A stretch of DNA of 64,000 nucleotides from contig JACRTY010000001.1 of assembly GCA_014305025.1 (NCBI GenBank), forward strand, positions 1 to 64,000. The letters run 5' to 3'. The stretch comes from Candidatus Nyctobacter psychrophilus. Lineage in GTDB: Bacteria; Vulcanimicrobiota; Vulcanimicrobiia; Vulcanimicrobiales; Vulcanimicrobiaceae. The position numbers and the translations under genes are program-made. Of the stretch, positions 44,230 through 54,984 are shown one piece after another. The notes below the pieces were generated by a model. It ran no database searches and was not told the DNA's origin. It saw nothing but the letters and a program-made list of their open reading frames with translations. Position 1 is the first letter of the stretch, and each line of letters opens with the position of its first letter.

Positions 44230-46992
44230 TCAGACGCCGAGCTCCGTCGCCGCGTCGCCGGCGGTTTCTCTGGCGCCCACGATGTAGGCGCTGAGCTGCG
44301 CGCGCGACCGCAGACCCAGCCGCGAAAAGATGTTGGAGACGTGGTGCTCGACCGTATTTTCGCTGATATGCAGGCGCAGCGCGATCTCGCGATTGGTGGC
44401 GCCGAGCGCGATGAGTTCGGCGATCTGATGCTGACGTTCGGAAATGATCCGGGCGGGGGACGGCGCTCTCTCGGTGGCCCAACCGCCCGCAGCGCGAAGG
44501 TCCACAGGACTGCCCATGCCGACGCGCAGCGTTGCCGCCTCCCCCGCGTGGCCGGCAAGCTCGAGGGCGTACGTCTGATACAACGTCCAGCCGAGCAAAC
44601 CGTACTGACGCGCCGCCAGCGCCCCCAGCCGTTTATGCTCGCTCGGCAGGCGTTCACGGCCGGCCGCCGCCGCGAGCAGCAGCGTGTGACCACGGCGCAC
44701 CCGCGGCCGGCCCGACGAAACGGCCAGCAGCGTCTGCGCGAGGGCGATATGCTCGCCCGAGCCGTATCGCGCGACGGTGACGAGCAGGCTGCAGCCGCGG
44801 TGCAGCCGCGTGACGCCGCGTAACGCGTGTTCCAACAGCGAGCACGCTTCGTCGCGAGCGCCTTGCACGAACCGCAGTTCGGCGAAGGCCGCGCTGACCG
44901 CCGCGATGCGCTGCAACTCGCCCGAGCGCCAGGCGGCTTCCAGCGCACGCTCGTCGGCGCACGCTTCCAACATCGGCTTGTCGTTGAGCAGCAGCGCGAG
45001 CGGTATCCCGACGCTGGCTGCTTTGGTTTTGAAGGTGGCGGTGTCGACGCCGGTTTCGAGCGCCGTTCGGACCTGTCCACGCGCCGCCTGCAAGTCGCCG
45101 CCCAGCATCAGCGTGCGGGCGAAGTTCAGACTGCAATACGCGACGCGCCAGGCCATCGCGGTTCGCTGAGCTTCATGCAGCGCGCGCTCGTGATGGCGGA
45201 TCGCTAGGCCCAGTTCGCCGAGATCGTAGGCGACGAGGGCGTGATTGTTTTCGGTTTGCGCGATCAGTTCCGCGTCGCCTAGCTGACCGGCTAAGGTCGT
45301 CGCGCGAGCGCAGTCATCGAGCGCCTCCGCTGCTTCTCCCCATGCGGCATTGATGTCGCCGCGAACCTCATGATAGTCTGCCCGCGCAGCAGCAGAAAAG
45401 GTTCGCTGCAAACGGCCCGCTCGCCGCAAGTCCGCGGTCGCGCCGCGCGCATCGCCGAGCGTGATCGCGAAGCGCGCCTGCGCGAGCAACGCTTCCCCCA
45501 AACCGCATCTGTCACCGTGGCGCTCGAAGGCCTGGGCCGCTTCGCGTGCGACCTGTAAGCTCCGCGCCGTATCCGCGTCGACCCAGCACTGATCGGCCAA
45601 CAGCAATGACGCGCGCGCCGCCGCGAGCCCGTCGCCGAGGGCCGCGTGCTCGTCGCGGCATTGCGTGAAGCGCGTCCGCGCCGCATCGCCGCAGCCCTCG
45701 ATGTACAAAAGGCGTCCCAGGCCTTCATAGAGTCGCGCGCGTTCGGCGCCGGGCGGATATTGCCAGTGCAATGCTTCGCCGTAAAACCGGATGGCGTCGC
45801 GAAACGCGTGGACCTCCGCCGCGGCTTGCGCCGCGCGCTCATAGTGGACGCGCGCGCGGTCGGCGACGCGTGCCGCCGCCCAATGGTAGGCCAGCTCGGC
45901 CGGCGACGCGGCACCCTCGGGCGATGCTTCGAGCGCCGTCGCGATGCGCACGTGCAGCGGCGCAGCGAGCGCGAAGACCAGCCGCTCGGCCAGCGCGTGA
46001 CGGATCAGCGCGTGACGAAAGCCGTATGCTTCGGGCGTGGCTTCAACGAGGACCAGCAACCCGGCGCGCACGGCACGCTGCGTCGCCGCAGTGACCTCGG
46101 CGAGGGAACGTTCGACGACGGTCGCGAGCAAGGCGAGCGAAAACGTCCGGCCGAGATTGGCGGCGCGAATGAGGAGTTCGCGGTCGTCGGCGTCAATCGA
46201 CGACAACCGCTCGGCGAGAATTGCCTGGACGGAAACCGGCACGTCGCTGCTGACGTGCAGCCCGCCGCCGTCGAGCGCTGCGCCGAGCAGCTCCTCGGCG
46301 AAGAGCGGGTTGCCCTCGGCATACTCTTCGATCTGCGCCAACGTCTCGTGCGGCGCAAACGCGTCGCGGGCAGCCAACATCTGCTGCAGCAGTTGCCGCA
46401 TCTCATTACGTGCCAGTCCCCGCAGGGCGACTGTCGACGCGCGGGCACGCGACGCAACGCTGCGCAGCCCGGCCAAACGCGCATCGGTCGACGGTTCCCC
46501 TGAGCGGAACGTCATGACGAAGAGAATCGGCGCCGCGTGGAGGTGCCGCACGAGGTGCGAAGTCAACTCAATCGTGCCCGCGTCGGCCCATTGCAGGTCC
46601 TCGATGATGCACAAGAGCGGCCGGCGCGTCGATTCCCGTCCCAGCGTCGCCGCGATGCTTTCGAAGAACGCATACTTGGCTTCGCCGGCGCGCTCGCCGT
46701 CCGACCAGCGCGCCGATGCGCGCAGCCGACGGTCGAACGCGCGGAGCAGCGCTCCGAACGGAAGGTACGGAAAGTCCACCCGCTCCTCGCACGCGCCGAT
46801 GGCCGTGGTCACGTCGCCGCGCGCGCGCGACTGCAATTCGGCGATCAGCCGCGACTTGCCGATTCCGGCCTCGCCTTCAACGGTGACGAAGCGCAACCGT
46901 CCCGCGCGCGCCGCGGCCAACTCGTCGAGCAGAAACGCCAACTCTTCCCGACGGCCGACGAACTTCTCGCTATACGCAGCGCGGAAGATCAT
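44230..46992 (-). CDS. LuxR-family transcriptional regulator with AAA/STAND ATPase and TPR-like region (MalT/LAL type)
   Basis: 920 residues. An N-terminal ATPase has FVGRREEL then Walker A GEAGIGKS (40-47), Walker B CIIEDLQWADA (about 135-145) and a sensor region (APILFVMTFRSGEPS). A central ~450-residue alpha-helical region resembles TPR repeats. The C-terminal LuxR helix-turn-helix is ISERQHQIAELIALGATNREIALRLHISENTVEHHVSNIF. LAL/MalT regulators oligomerise on binding an inducer and ATP to activate nearby promoters. It lies 102 bp upstream of the TonB-like receptor gene on the same strand and is its most likely regulator. Confidence 0.92.
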   Translation of the reverse strand: MIFRAAYSEKFVGRREELAFLLDELAAARAGRLRFVTVEGEAGIGKSRLIAELQSRARGDVTTAIGACEERVDFPYLPFGALLRAFDRRLRASARWSDGERAGEAKYAFFESIAATLGRESTRRPLLCIIEDLQWADAGTIELTSHLVRHLHAAPILFVMTFRSGEPSTDARLAGLRSVASRARASTVALRGLARNEMRQLLQQMLAARDAFAPHETLAQIEEYAEGNPLFAEELLGAALDGGGLHVSSDVPVSVQAILAERLSSIDADDRELLIRAANLGRTFSLALLATVVERSLAEVTAATQRAVRAGLLVLVEATPEAYGFRHALIRHALAERLVFALAAPLHVRIATALEASPEGAASPAELAYHWAAARVADRARVHYERAAQAAAEVHAFRDAIRFYGEALHWQYPPGAERARLYEGLGRLLYIEGCGDAARTRFTQCRDEHAALGDGLAAARASLLLADQCWVDADTARSLQVAREAAQAFERHGDRCGLGEALLAQARFAITLGDARGATADLRRAGRLQRTFSAAARADYHEVRGDINAAWGEAAEALDDCARATTLAGQLGDAELIAQTENNHALVAYDLGELGLAIRHHERALHEAQRTAMAWRVAYCSLNFARTLMLGGDLQAARGQVRTALETGVDTATFKTKAASVGIPLALLLNDKPMLEACADERALEAAWRSGELQRIAAVSAAFAELRFVQGARDEACSLLEHALRGVTRLHRGCSLLVTVARYGSGEHIALAQTLLAVSSGRPRVRRGHTLLLAAAAGRERLPSEHKRLGALAARQYGLLGWTLYQTYALELAGHAGEAATLRVGMGSPVDLRAAGGWATERAPSPARIISERQHQIAELIALGATNREIALRLHISENTVEHHVSNIFSRLGLRSRAQLSAYIVGARETAGDAATELGV

Positions 46993-47101
46993 GGCTCAGC
47001 ATCCGCCGCGCCTGCCCCAATCCCTGTCGCATGGTCTGGTCGGCGAAGAGACGGTGAGCGTGCCTATGACTACAGGCGCGTTGAGCGATCGAGCCGGAGA
47101 C

Positions 47102-47455
47102 TCACCAGCGATAGCCGTTAAGGACTATCATTTCGCCGGCGGTTCCGTCCTTATAGGTCGCGTCGACATTTGACAACGCCCGGACGATGTCCGATGCCTT
47201 CATGTCGGTAGGCTTATTGTCTTGATAAATGAGCAGCATGCCGGGATGCTCAGCATGCTCTTCGCCGAGGAACTTGAAGTCGACGTTGTTGTAGGTAACG
47301 ATGGCCCGTCGATGCTCGCAGGCAAACGCGAAGACGGCGGAGTCTGCAACTCCGCCGCCCAGCTCGTCGACTGAGCGCACCACATCATGGCCCGCCGCGA
47401 TCAGAGCATCCTTAACCGAACGGTCGCCGATGCATTCATCGAGCAGCAGCCGCAT
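47102..47455 (-). CDS. DUF5615 PIN-like protein (putative toxin)
   Basis: 117 residues. MRLLLDECIGDRSVKDALIAAGHDVV begins like DUF5615 proteins, whose PIN-like fold has an N-terminal acidic LLDE motif. ADSAVFAFACEHRRAIVTYNNVDF carries the second acidic/Asn site (usually TxDxDF; here TYNNVDF, so one acid is Asn). Members are probable RNases of toxin-antitoxin pairs. The start overlaps the upstream DUF433-like gene by 20 bp, as usual for such modules. The changed TNNVDF motif makes nuclease activity uncertain. Confidence 0.8.
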   Translation of the reverse strand: MRLLLDECIGDRSVKDALIAAGHDVVRSVDELGGGVADSAVFAFACEHRRAIVTYNNVDFKFLGEEHAEHPGMLLIYQDNKPTDMKASDIVRALSNVDATYKDGTAGEMIVLNGYRW

Positions 47456-47945
47456 GCATCAGGCCCTTAGCGGCACGTGCATCTTCGGCGTCCTCTGCCG
47501 CTATGAGCGTCCTGAACCGTTCACCGTACGAAATCGCTTCAAATGCCGCTTCGACCGGAAGTTCGAATTCGGCCGCTGCCTTTTGGGGGCTCCACCTCTC
47601 CGTGCGCATTCGGCCAAGGAACTGCCCTACGGTTAATCGGCGCCCTTTAAACGACAACTGCCGCCGCCATGGGTGCGGACGACGAACCAGAAACAAGTAA
47701 TTCATTTCCGGCCTCAGGGCACGAGTTAACTCAGGAACGGCGTCGGGATGCTCGTCTCCGGGCGGCACTACGGCCAGCTTGTGACCATCCCGGATTCGGT
47801 CGGAAAGATTCTCAACGATATCGAGGACGCGGCGCGTCGTTTCAGCGTCTCCTCCGGTTCCCATCCGCTCACCTAAAGCATGCAGAAAGCGCTGATGCTG
47901 CGGTGACAGCTCGATCTGGAGTCGCGAGCGTGAAGGCGCTGACAT
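47436..47945 (-). CDS. DUF433-like antitoxin with an extra N-terminal domain
   Basis: 169 residues. The C-terminal part, FKGRRLTVGQFLGRMRTERW then SPQKAAAEFELPVEAAFEAI and SYGER, resembles DUF433 antitoxins (winged or simple helix-turn-helix, normally ~75-residue proteins). The first ~90 residues are extra: LQIELSPQHQRFLHALGERM, a helical DAETTRRVLDIVENLSDRI segment and ELTRALRPEMNYLFLVRRP. This could be a DNA-binding or dimerisation module. It is followed by the DUF5615 gene with a 20-bp overlap. Probably it neutralises the toxin and represses the operon. Confidence 0.7.
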   Translation of the reverse strand: MSAPSRSRLQIELSPQHQRFLHALGERMGTGGDAETTRRVLDIVENLSDRIRDGHKLAVVPPGDEHPDAVPELTRALRPEMNYLFLVRRPHPWRRQLSFKGRRLTVGQFLGRMRTERWSPQKAAAEFELPVEAAFEAISYGERFRTLIAAEDAEDARAAKGLMHAAAAR

Positions 47946-47989
47946 GCTCCCACTATACTCCGAACATACTCCGAGCGCAACGGCAAGTC

Positions 47990-48408
47990 CTACCCCACCA
48001 GTTGGAGGCGCGCTTGCGCGAAGTCGATCGTCGATTGTTCCCGGGCATACTCGGCCGTTTGCGGGGACAACTGTTTCTGGCGTTCGCTAGCTGCTTCGAG
48101 GTCGGTGCGCGCGGCAGCGGTATCGATTTGATCGCGCTGCATTGCGGCGTCCACGAGGACGGTCACGCGATCGGGAAGTGCCTGCAAGAAACCTTCGCTC
48201 GTCGCGAATTCCAGTCGCTTCGTCGCACCTCCGTCGCCGCCGACGTTGGCCCGCAAGATGCCCGGCCGCAGCGCCGTCAGGAACGGAGCGTGCGACGCCA
48301 AGATGCCCTCTTCGCCTTCCGTCCCGACCGCAATAACGAGTTCCGCTTCACCCTCGAACGCAACTGCGATCGGGGTGATCAGCCGAAACGGAACCGTCTT
48401 CCCGGCCA

Positions 48409-48409
<1 letters not shown>
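47990..48409 (-). CDS. atpC: F-ATP synthase epsilon subunit
   Basis: 139 residues. FRLITPIAVAFEGEAELVIAVGTEGEEGILASHAPFLTALRPGI is the conserved N-terminal beta-sandwich of epsilon, and the C-terminal helical hairpin is present but unremarkable (ARTDLEAASERQKQL). It regulates and couples the rotor shaft. Its ATG shares one base with the atpD stop (TAATG), so it is translated with beta. It is the last gene of the operon; the toxin-antitoxin pair begins 45 bp further on. Confidence 0.93.
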
Positions 48410-49944
<1,535 letters not shown>

Positions 49945-49980
49945 TCATTATCCTTCGCTGGTTACCCTTCGTGGTGTTCT

Positions 49981-50091
49981 GGTTAAGGGCTCTAGTTTGC
50001 CGCAGGGCGAGGAGCCTAGCGGCGAAGTGGCCTCGGGGGGGCCATGAGCCGCGTAGCGACGACGCCCTGCGGCAAACTAGAGCCCTTAACC
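49981..50091. repeat. 111-bp palindrome with 29-bp perfect arms, between atpG and atpD
   Basis: Positions 49981-50009 and 50063-50091 are exact inverted copies (29 of 29), starting GGTTAAGGGCTCTAGTTTGC. The 53-bp centre contains an eight-G run and partly complementary flanks. The outer end of the right arm includes the atpG TAA stop. In the operon mRNA it would form a very stable stem-loop directly after gamma. It may tune the alpha/gamma to beta ratio by attenuation or RNA processing, or be an inserted palindromic element. Confidence 0.95.
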
Positions 50092-50946
50092 GGCTTGGGC
50101 TTCGGCGCCGCCCACGATCTCGAGCATCTCTTTCGTGATGGCGGCCTGGCGCGCCTTATTCATGGCCAGCGTGAGGTCGTCGAGGAGCTTGCCGGCGTTG
50201 TCGGTTGCGTTGGTCATGGCGACGAGCTGCGCGGCGAAAAACGCCGCGTCGGTCTCGAGCATCGCCGAGTAGAGAGTGAACTCGAGATATTTCGGCAGTA
50301 GCCGCGTGAGCACGGCTTCGGGCGACGGTGCGAATTCGACCGCCGCGCGCGGCCCCGTGCGCTCGTCGCGTTTGGCGCCTTCGATTGGCACCAGCACGCG
50401 CGTCTCGGGGCGTTGCGTCATCATCGACACGAACTTCGGCGCAACGAGCACGATCTGCGAGATTTTTCCGGCCGTGAAATCGTCGGTGACCCGGGCCGCG
50501 ACGCCGCGGGCAGTATCGAGTTTTGCGTGCGCCGACAGCGACCACGCTTCGAGCGTTTCGAAGCGTGTGCGCTTGGCGGCATTGCGCGCTTTGTTGCCGA
50601 CCGGGTAGTAGACGACCTCACTGCCGCGCTCGCGCACGAACGTCTCGCCGGCGCGAACGACGTTGGAATTGAACGCGCCGGCGAGTCCTTTGTCCGCCGT
50701 CATCAGAATGATGCCGAGCGGCGCCCCTTCTCTGCCCGGACGCATGAACGGATGATCGATGGAGCCGACGGCCGCCATCAGATCCTGCAGCATCTCCCCA
50801 AGCGCGTCGGCATACGGGCGCGCCTGACGCTGCACCAGCTCCGCGCGGCGAATCTTCGCCGCCGCCACCTGCTTCATCGCCTTGGTAATCTGCTGCGTGT
50901 TCTTGAGCGACTTGATGCGGTCGCGGAGATCGCGAACGCTAGGCAC
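50086..50946 (-). CDS. atpG: F-ATP synthase gamma subunit
   Basis: 286 residues. MPSVRDLRDRIKSLKNTQQITKAMKQVAAAKIRRAE is the signature N-terminal coiled coil, and the C-terminal ATDNAGKLLDDLTLAMNKARQAAITKEMLEIVGG is the other half of the rotating shaft. The middle domain (LMTADKGLAGAFNSNVVR) is normal. The stop codon lies in a palindrome arm. The gene is 18 bp after atpA. Confidence 0.97.
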   Translation of the reverse strand: MPSVRDLRDRIKSLKNTQQITKAMKQVAAAKIRRAELVQRQARPYADALGEMLQDLMAAVGSIDHPFMRPGREGAPLGIILMTADKGLAGAFNSNVVRAGETFVRERGSEVVYYPVGNKARNAAKRTRFETLEAWSLSAHAKLDTARGVAARVTDDFTAGKISQIVLVAPKFVSMMTQRPETRVLVPIEGAKRDERTGPRAAVEFAPSPEAVLTRLLPKYLEFTLYSAMLETDAAFFAAQLVAMTNATDNAGKLLDDLTLAMNKARQAAITKEMLEIVGGAEAQAG

Positions 50947-50964
50947 GAGCGAACATCGTCATCA

Positions 50965-52464
50965 TCAGAAGGTCTTGTTGAACTCTTCGATCGCCGAACC
51001 AAGCGCCTTCGCGGTGTCGTCGGACAGCGCGTTGGTATCGGCAATCGCTTGCGGAATATCACCGTGTTTGTCGTGCAGCCAGTCGATGAAGCTGCGCGAC
51101 CACTCTTGCAGCCGGATCGTTTCGATGTGCGTGAGGTAGCCCTTGGTCGCGGCGTAGATCAGCACGACCTGGTCCTCCATCGCCATCGGCTGATACTGCG
51201 GCTGTTTGAGAATCTCGGTGATCTTCTCGCCGCGCGTCAACGTCGCTTGCGTGTTCTTGTCGAGGTCGCTCGAAAGTTTCGCGAAGGCCGCGAGTTCGCG
51301 GTACTGCGCCAGGTCGAGTTTCAATTGCCCGGCGACCGACTTCATCGCTTTGGTCTGCGCCGACGAACCGACGCGCGAGACCGAAATGCCGACGTCGACG
51401 GCGGGCCGAACGCCTTGGAAGAACAGCCCTGTCGTCAGGTAGATCTGGCCGTCGGTGATCGAGATCAGATTGGTCGGAATGTACGCCGAAACGTCGCCGG
51501 CCTGCGTTTCGATGACCGGCAGTGCCGTAATGGAGCCGCCGCCTTTTTCATCGGACAGTTTGGCGGCGCGCTCCAATAGGCGCGAGTGCAGAAAGAAGAT
51601 GTCGCCCGGATAGGCCTCGCGCCCCGGCGGCCGGCGCAAGAGCAGCGACACCTCGCGGTAGGCGATGGCGTGCTTGGTGAGGTCATCGTAGATGATGAGC
51701 ACGTCTTTGTTCTGATACATCAAGTCTTCGGCCATCGCGCAGCCGGCGTAGGGCGCGATGTACTTGAGGGCGGGCGAATCGGCGGGCGACGTGGTGACGA
51801 TGGTCGTGTACTCCATCGCGCCTTCGGATTCCAAGCGCGCCGCGATCGCTTTGACGGTCGAGTCCTTCTGGCCGATCGCGACGTAAATGCAGTAGACGCT
51901 CCGACCCTTCTGATTGATGATCGTATCGATCGCTATCGCCGTTTTGCCGACTTGGCGATCACCGATGATCAGCTCGCGTTGGCCTTTGCCGATGGGAATG
52001 AGCGCGTCGATCGCCCGGATGCCGGTTTGCAGCGGTTGTTTGACGGGTTGGCGTTCGACGACCGACGGCGCAATGTTCTCGATCGTGCGGTAGCGGCGCG
52101 CCTCGATCGCGCCCTTACCATCGACCGCGTTGCCGAGCGGATCGACGACGCGTCCGAGCAAGGATTCGCCGACCGGAACCGACGCGATGCGGCCCGTGCG
52201 GCGAACCGGCATGCCCTCCTTGATTTCGGTGTCGGGCCCCAAGATGATGACGCCGACGTTATCCGCTTCGAGGTTGAGGGCGATGCCTTGCAGGCCGTTG
52301 GGAAACTCGACCAGCTCGGACTGCTGCACGGCCTCGAGACCGTACACCCGGGCAATGCTCGAGCCCACCTCGATGACGGTCCCGACCTGATCCTCGTGAA
52401 CCTGAGCTCTAAAGTTGGCGATCTGCCCTTGCAGAATTCCAGCGATTTCGTCGGCGTTGATCAT
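50965..52464 (-). CDS. atpA: F-ATP synthase alpha subunit
   Basis: 499 residues. [51 protein letters not shown] (Walker A GDRQVGKT), [27 protein letters not shown] and the arginine-finger region [21 protein letters not shown] are all intact. It forms the non-catalytic nucleotide sites of F1. It is 11 bp after atpH on the same strand. Length and motifs are as expected. Confidence 0.98.
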   Translation of the reverse strand: MINADEIAGILQGQIANFRAQVHEDQVGTVIEVGSSIARVYGLEAVQQSELVEFPNGLQGIALNLEADNVGVIILGPDTEIKEGMPVRRTGRIASVPVGESLLGRVVDPLGNAVDGKGAIEARRYRTIENIAPSVVERQPVKQPLQTGIRAIDALIPIGKGQRELIIGDRQVGKTAIAIDTIINQKGRSVYCIYVAIGQKDSTVKAIAARLESEGAMEYTTIVTTSPADSPALKYIAPYAGCAMAEDLMYQNKDVLIIYDDLTKHAIAYREVSLLLRRPPGREAYPGDIFFLHSRLLERAAKLSDEKGGGSITALPVIETQAGDVSAYIPTNLISITDGQIYLTTGLFFQGVRPAVDVGISVSRVGSSAQTKAMKSVAGQLKLDLAQYRELAAFAKLSSDLDKNTQATLTRGEKITEILKQPQYQPMAMEDQVVLIYAATKGYLTHIETIRLQEWSRSFIDWLHDKHGDIPQAIADTNALSDDTAKALGSAIEEFNKTF

Positions 52465-52475
52465 GTCGTCGTGTC

Positions 52476-53030
52476 CTAGACTGGCTGATGGTGATGCGAA
52501 ATGAGTTCTCGGGCGAGGTCGTCGAGGCGCCCCGCGAGCGAACCGTCGATGCGGCGGTCACCGAGCGTGACCCGCACGCCACCGAGCAAGCTCGGGTCGA
52601 TGCGGGTCGTCACCGCAAAACGCTTGCCGTACGTCCGCGCGAAACGCTCGACGATCGCGTCGCGGTCACGCGCATCGAGCGCACGGGCGCTCACGATTTC
52701 GAGCGCCTCCCGGCCCGATGCGGCCAGCGCAAGTTTATCGAATTCGGAAGCGATCGGTTGCAAGAGCGCCTCGCGGCGCTTGCGCACGAGCAACAGCAGC
52801 GTGTGCAGCGCGATCTCATGAAGGCGTGAGCCGAACGCCTCGAGCATGAGCGCTTCCTTTCGCTTACGCTCGAAGACCGGTGAGAGGAAGAAGCGCCGCA
52901 CGTCGTCGTTGCCGTCGATCGCCGCGGCGCTCCCCCGCAGGTCAGCACCGACCTGCGCAACCGCGCCGGCCGCCTCCGCGAGGTTGAAGACGGCGGTCGC
53001 GTACCGTCGCGCGACGGCTTCATTGTGCAT
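52476..53030 (-). CDS. atpH: F-ATP synthase delta subunit
   Basis: 184 residues. [22 protein letters not shown] is the conserved N-terminal helix, and the C-terminal strand [31 protein letters not shown] is diagnostic of delta/OSCP. It joins F1 to the peripheral b-b' stalk. Its ATG overlaps the preceding gene stop by one base (53030), indicating coupled translation. Confidence 0.95.
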   Translation of the reverse strand: MHNEAVARRYATAVFNLAEAAGAVAQVGADLRGSAAAIDGNDDVRRFFLSPVFERKRKEALMLEAFGSRLHEIALHTLLLLVRKRREALLQPIASEFDKLALAASGREALEIVSARALDARDRDAIVERFARTYGKRFAVTTRIDPSLLGGVRVTLGDRRIDGSLAGRLDDLARELISHHHQPV

Positions 53031-53527
53031 CAGACCGTCCGCTGCCGATCGACGGCATCCACGGCCTCCTCGACCAAGCGCCGATTCGTGCCTTCATTGA
53101 TATACGTGGCGGCTCCCCGCGCAATGTCCAGGGCTTTCGCGACCAACTCTTCGCGCAGACGTTCCCGCGCCGCGTAGCGGCCCCGCTCGAGTTCGCTTTC
53201 CGCGTTGCTTATCAGACGCCGCCCTTCGGCCGCGGCGGCTGCCAGCATCCGATCGTGCAGGTGGCGTGCGTCCGATTCCGCTCGCGCGGTGATCGCGCGG
53301 ATCTCGTCCTGCGTTGCACTGCTCTCGCTGCGCGCTTTTTCGATGTCGGCTTTGGCGGCATCACGTCGCCGCTCGGCGTCGGCAAGTTCGGCGTTCTTGC
53401 GTTCCTGCGACCGTGCGATGCCGGGGCTGATGAAGCGCATCCAGATAAACACGAGGATGGCAATGAAGAGGACCGAGGCGGCGACCTGACTCCACTCGGC
53501 TAGCGAGACGTAAAAGGCCTGGTTCAC
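53030..53527 (-). CDS. atpF: F-ATP synthase b-type subunit (second copy)
   Basis: 165 residues with one N-terminal membrane helix (WSQVAASVLFIAILVFIWMRFI) and a long charged coiled coil to the end. Together with the preceding, sequence-distinct b-type protein it would make a heterodimeric b/b' peripheral stalk. The GTG start at 53527 overlaps the upstream stop (GTGA). Which copy corresponds to b and which to b' cannot be settled by eye. Confidence 0.85.
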   Translation of the reverse strand: MNQAFYVSLAEWSQVAASVLFIAILVFIWMRFISPGIARSQERKNAELADAERRRDAAKADIEKARSESSATQDEIRAITARAESDARHLHDRMLAAAAAEGRRLISNAESELERGRYAARERLREELVAKALDIARGAATYINEGTNRRLVEEAVDAVDRQRTV

Positions 53528-53952
53528 TCGGGACTACCGAGCGCGCGGGTGAGCAGCGTCGTCGCAAGCTTCTGTGAAAGTTCGTTCTCGCGGCTCCTGG
53601 CGGCCGTCACTTCGCCCACGACGATGCGCTGCGCGTCGTCGACGATTGCTTGGGCGCGCGCTGCTTCGCGTGCGGCAATCTGTTCGGCCTCCCGTTCGGC
53701 AGCGCTCCGCGCCTGGATCACCGTTTCCTCGGCAGCCCGGCGGGTCGCCGCCCGCCTCGCGCTCGCATCCGCTCGCAACGTGCTCGCCTCCTTGGCATAG
53801 CGCTCGTAGTCGTTCTGCACCCCGTTGATGTAATCGCGCCGTCGTTTGATCGCCGCGCCGACCGGGCGCAGAAAGACGACGTTGAGCAACGCGAAGAAGA
53901 TCACGAAGTTGATGAGCTGGATGACGACCGTGCCGTCGAGCTTGAAGAACAT
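53524..53952 (-). CDS. F-ATP synthase b-type subunit (first copy, b')
   Basis: 142 residues. FKLDGTVVIQLINFVIFFALLNVVFLRPVGAAIKRRRDYI is the membrane helix and hinge of b-type subunits. The rest is an Ala/Arg/Glu-rich coiled coil. Position directly after atpE and before a second b-like gene is the arrangement of b'/b pairs in cyanobacteria and many phototrophs. It forms half the stator stalk. Start ATG 53952 lies 6 bp after atpE. Confidence 0.87.
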   Translation of the reverse strand: MFFKLDGTVVIQLINFVIFFALLNVVFLRPVGAAIKRRRDYINGVQNDYERYAKEASTLRADASARRAATRRAAEETVIQARSAAEREAEQIAAREAARAQAIVDDAQRIVVGEVTAARSRENELSQKLATTLLTRALGSPE

Positions 53953-53958
53953 GCGGGG

Positions 53959-54252
<294 letters not shown>

Positions 54253-54984
54253 TTAATGCTCTTCGCCCAAGGCGAGCGAGAGATAGATGATGCCGAGGAG
54301 CGTGAAGACGAACGCCTGCACCGCTCCGACGAAGAAGTTGAAGAACTGGATGAAAAAGGGGAGGATCACCGCTGCGAGCGACAGATTGAAGGCGCCGATC
54401 ATGATGCGTCCCAGAATGATGGAGGACGCGATGAAGAACAGAATCTCGCCGACGAAAATGTTGAAGAACAAGCGCGCGGCTAAGGTCAATACGCGGCTGA
54501 CCTCGTCCAGAACGTTGAGCGGAAGCAACACGGGAAACGGCTGCAGGAAGTGTTTTGCGTAATGCCCCACGCGCCGCCGCGCGATGACCGAGCCAAAGAT
54601 CAGCACGTAGACGGCCAGCGTGAGCGGAACAACCGTGTTGAGATCGGCCGTCGGCGAACCGCCGAACGGCGAGCCGATGGCGCGCAGCGGCAAGATGTCG
54701 AACTGGTTGAGTAAGAAGACGAAGACGAAGACGGCGAGGAAAAACGGAACGTACGCTTCGCCCGACGGTCCCAGCGCGTTGTGCACCAGATCGGAGACGA
54801 AGGAGACGATGCCTTCAAAAACCGTCTGCCGTTTGCTGACGCGCGGACTGCGGTAGCTGCTCCCGACCCACGCGAACAACGCGAGGCAGATGAGCATGGC
54901 CACCCACGTCGTTACGATCGTATCGCTGTGGACGGCCCCGACGAGCGGCAGCGTCCAAGTCGCGTGAGACCCGATCTCCTGCAT
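54253..54984 (-). CDS. atpB: F-ATP synthase a subunit
   Basis: 243 residues with five to six membrane helices. The essential arginine is in LTLAARLFFNIFVGEIL, and the last helix has the conserved QAFVFTLLGIIYLSLALGEEH. It forms the proton half-channels next to the c-ring. The N-terminal stretch HATWTLPLVGAVHSDTIVTTWVAM is typical. Its ATG overlaps the atpI-like stop by one base. Confidence 0.95.
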   Translation of the reverse strand: MQEIGSHATWTLPLVGAVHSDTIVTTWVAMLICLALFAWVGSSYRSPRVSKRQTVFEGIVSFVSDLVHNALGPSGEAYVPFFLAVFVFVFLLNQFDILPLRAIGSPFGGSPTADLNTVVPLTLAVYVLIFGSVIARRRVGHYAKHFLQPFPVLLPLNVLDEVSRVLTLAARLFFNIFVGEILFFIASSIILGRIMIGAFNLSLAAVILPFFIQFFNFFVGAVQAFVFTLLGIIYLSLALGEEH

